The notes beneath the pieces were generated by a model. It was not told where the DNA came from and searched no databases. It saw only the letters and a list, made by a program, of their open reading frames with translations. The position numbers were made by a program, and so were the translations under genes. Positions 6,294 through 7,752 of a stretch of DNA of 7,752 nucleotides are shown here, piece by piece. This DNA comes from Amphritea sp. (GTDB taxonomy: Bacteria > Pseudomonadota > Gammaproteobacteria > Pseudomonadales > Nitrincolaceae), in the NCBI GenBank assembly GCA_024679635.1, contig JAIBDA010000061.1, positions 1-7,752 of the forward strand, given 5' to 3'. Numbering within the stretch: the stretch's first letter is position 1; each line of letters begins with the position of its first letter.

Positions 6294-6893
6294 ATGAGCA
6301 ACTTTGTATTGAATGCACTACCACGTACAGACGAAGGGAAAGGTGCGAGCCGCCGCCTTCGTCACTCTGGATACGTTCCAGCTGTTGTTTACGGTGGAGA
6401 CAAGCGTAAGAAGCCTGTATCTATCTCTCTGGAAAACCGTGTACTGGTTAAGCAGACTGAAGATTCTTCTTTCTACTCCTCTATTCTGACTCTGGAATTA
6501 GAAGGTAAGGAAGAGCAAGTAATCATTAAAGATCTGCAACGCCACCCGTCTAAAAGCAACATCATGCACATCGATTTCCTGCGTATCACTAAATCTACGC
6601 CTATCGAAATCGTTGTACCGCTGAACTTTGTTAACTTTGACAAGTCTCCAGCTGGCAAAGCATCAGGTAAGTTTACTATCCAGCAGAACACCACTACGGT
6701 TCGCTGCCTGGCTGATAAACTACCAGAAGCTCTGGAAGTAGATATGTCTGCTATCGATATGGACACGGTTATTCACCTGTCCGATGTATCTCTGCCAGCA
6801 GGCGTAGAGATCGTACAACTGCGTCGTGGTGCTGACCGTGACCAGAGTATCGCACAGGCTTACACTCCACGCGGCAGTGTAGCTGCAGAGTAA
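6294..6893 (+). CDS. rplY: 50S ribosomal protein L25, long CTC/TL5 form
   Basis: L25 binds 5S rRNA in the central protuberance of the large subunit. The 199-residue product has two domains: the L25 RNA-binding domain (about 5-95, with KGASRRLRHSGYVPAVVYGG at 16-35 and HPSKSNIMHIDFLRI at 84-98) and the CTC/TL5-type beta domain (about 102-190, with VPLNFVNFDKSPAGKASG and LSDVSLPAGVEI). E. coli has only the first domain (94 residues); Pseudomonas and many other bacteria have this long form. An AGGT at 6284-6287 lies seven bases before the ATG. Codons are strongly biased to CGT, TCT, GTT and CTG, as expected for high expression, more so than in the neighbours. The gene heads an rplY-pth-ychF run. 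In E. coli rplY is reported to be autogenously repressed by L25; whether that holds here is unknown. Confidence 0.96.
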   Translation: MSNFVLNALPRTDEGKGASRRLRHSGYVPAVVYGGDKRKKPVSISLENRVLVKQTEDSSFYSSILTLELEGKEEQVIIKDLQRHPSKSNIMHIDFLRITKSTPIEIVVPLNFVNFDKSPAGKASGKFTIQQNTTTVRCLADKLPEALEVDMSAIDMDTVIHLSDVSLPAGVEIVQLRRGADRDQSIAQAYTPRGSVAAE

Positions 6894-6920
6894 TTCTGCT
6901 AACAGAAGACAGGTTCCGGC

Positions 6921-7511
6921 ATGCAAGACCAGATACAACTGATCGTTGGCTTGGGTAATCCCGGCCAGAAGTACGACCAGACCCGTCATAATGCCGGAGC
7001 CGACTTTGTCGGGCAGCTTGCTGCCCGACACCTTACCCCACTCAAGCCTGAATCAAAGTTTCACGGCCTGTATGGGAAAATCAGCCTGAACGGCTCTCCT
7101 GTTCACCTGCTGATCCCTACTACTTTCATGAATCTCAGTGGCCAGGCTGTTGCCTCGCTGGCTAACTTTTATAAGATTCCTGCTGAATCAATCCTTGTCG
7201 CCCACGATGAACTGGACTTACCCCCCGGCGTTGCCCGCTTTAAATTAGGCGGAGGACACGGTGGCCATAACGGTTTACGCGACATGATCAGTAAAATGGG
7301 CAACAACAAGAATTTCTATCGCTTGCGCATTGGCATCGGACATCCGGGCAGCGCAAGCCAAGTCAGTGGTTTCGTCCTTAAAAAAGCCCCAGCTTCCGAA
7401 TTCAAAATGACTGAAGCGGCCTGCGACGAAGCGATGCAAGTGCTAGAACAAGCCACTAGTGGCGACTGGCATAAAGCGATGACGACCTTACACACTTTTA
7501 AAGCTGAATAA
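6921..7511 (+). CDS. pth: Peptidyl-tRNA hydrolase
   Basis: Pth cleaves the ester bond of peptidyl-tRNAs that drop off ribosomes, recycling tRNA; it is essential in most bacteria. The 196-residue product (E. coli 194) has all family landmarks. These are VGLGNPG (9-15, with N13), TRHNAG (21-26, catalytic H23), PTTFMNLSG (66-74, N71), HDELDLPPG (95-103, D96) and [14 protein letters not shown] (108-121, N117), matching E. coli N10, H20, N68, D93 and N114 with an offset of three. An AGG at 6911-6913 lies seven bases before the ATG. It starts 27 bases after rplY and ends 20 bases before ychF, with no terminator on either side, so it is probably part of one operon with both. This L25-Pth-YchF order is common in proteobacteria and in the related ctc-pth pair of Bacillus. 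Confidence 0.98.
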   Translation: MQDQIQLIVGLGNPGQKYDQTRHNAGADFVGQLAARHLTPLKPESKFHGLYGKISLNGSPVHLLIPTTFMNLSGQAVASLANFYKIPAESILVAHDELDLPPGVARFKLGGGHGGHNGLRDMISKMGNNKNFYRLRIGIGHPGSASQVSGFVLKKAPASEFKMTEAACDEAMQVLEQATSGDWHKAMTTLHTFKAE

Positions 7512-7531
7512 CTGACGACAGGATAACTGGC

Positions 7532-7752
7532 ATGGGTTTCAAATGCGGCATCGTTGGCTTGCCTAACGTAGGTAAATCTACTCTTTTCAACGCCCTAACC
7601 AAAGCAGGTATCGGTGCTGAAAACTTCCCATTTTGTACAATTGAACCCAATGCGGGCGTTGTACCAATGCCTGATCCCCGTCTTGACGCGCTGGCTGACA
7701 TTGTTAAGCCTAAGCGGGTACTGGCCACCACGATGGAATTCGTGGACATTGC
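7532..7752 (+). CDS. ychF: Redox-regulated ATPase YchF/OLA1, 5' part
   Basis: Only the first 73 codons lie in the window; the gene runs off the right edge. The visible sequence, [20 protein letters not shown] onward, is nearly identical to E. coli YchF as I recall it. It has the P-loop GLPNVGKS at 9-16, the following [10 protein letters not shown] segment and [10 protein letters not shown]. YchF belongs to the Obg-like P-loop family but prefers ATP, binds ribosomes and is linked to oxidative stress and translation start. An AGGA at 7520-7523 sits eight bases before the ATG. It follows pth by 20 bases, the usual proteobacterial arrangement. Confidence 0.97.
   Translation, partial: MGFKCGIVGLPNVGKSTLFNALTKAGIGAENFPFCTIEPNAGVVPMPDPRLDALADIVKPKRVLATTMEFVDI

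Noticed and set aside
1..7752. Mobile elements, CRISPR arrays, toxin-antitoxin or defence genes
   Set aside because: No direct repeat arrays, terminal inverted repeats, transposase or integrase sequences were seen; all sizeable genes are conserved housekeeping genes.

Overview
This window is a stretch of bacterial core genome, most likely from a marine gammaproteobacterium of the Oceanospirillales/Pseudomonadales type. I infer this from gene content, gene order and protein similarity recalled from E. coli and Pseudomonas; no database search was run. The order hemA | TPR lipoprotein - lolB - tRNA-Gln - prs - rplY(CTC form) - pth - ychF, with prfA and then probably prmC after hemA on the other strand, matches the hemA/prs neighbourhood known from Pseudomonas. 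Base composition and codon use look native throughout. I see no insertion sequence, phage gene, CRISPR array or other sign of recent transfer.

Left part, minus strand (1-2391): hemA (glutamyl-tRNA reductase) and prfA (release factor 1) are six bases apart and read leftwards, with the probable first codons of prmC (the RF1/RF2 glutamine methyltransferase) at the very edge. A sigma70-type promoter for this unit lies at 2428-2456. The gap 2392-2571 is a divergent promoter region.

Middle part, plus strand (2572-5071): a 575-residue TPR lipoprotein resembling Pseudomonas LbcA, followed after three bases by lolB (outer-membrane lipoprotein receptor, TTG start). Then comes a tRNA-Gln(UUG) gene with its own promoter and a probable terminator. 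The gene ispE, which normally sits between lolB and prs in this neighbourhood, is absent.

Right part, plus strand (5223-7752): prs (PRPP synthetase, best read from a GTG start), a 129-base structured intergenic region ending in a strong intrinsic terminator, then rplY (ribosomal protein L25, long CTC form), pth (peptidyl-tRNA hydrolase) and the first 73 codons of ychF (ATPase).

The shared themes are translation (RF1, probable PrmC, tRNA-Gln, L25, Pth, YchF), precursor supply (PRPP, tetrapyrrole from glutamyl-tRNA) and outer-membrane lipoprotein handling (LolB, LbcA-like). I found no clearly new multi-gene system. The points most worth checking are the missing ispE and the row of hairpins plus terminator directly in front of rplY.
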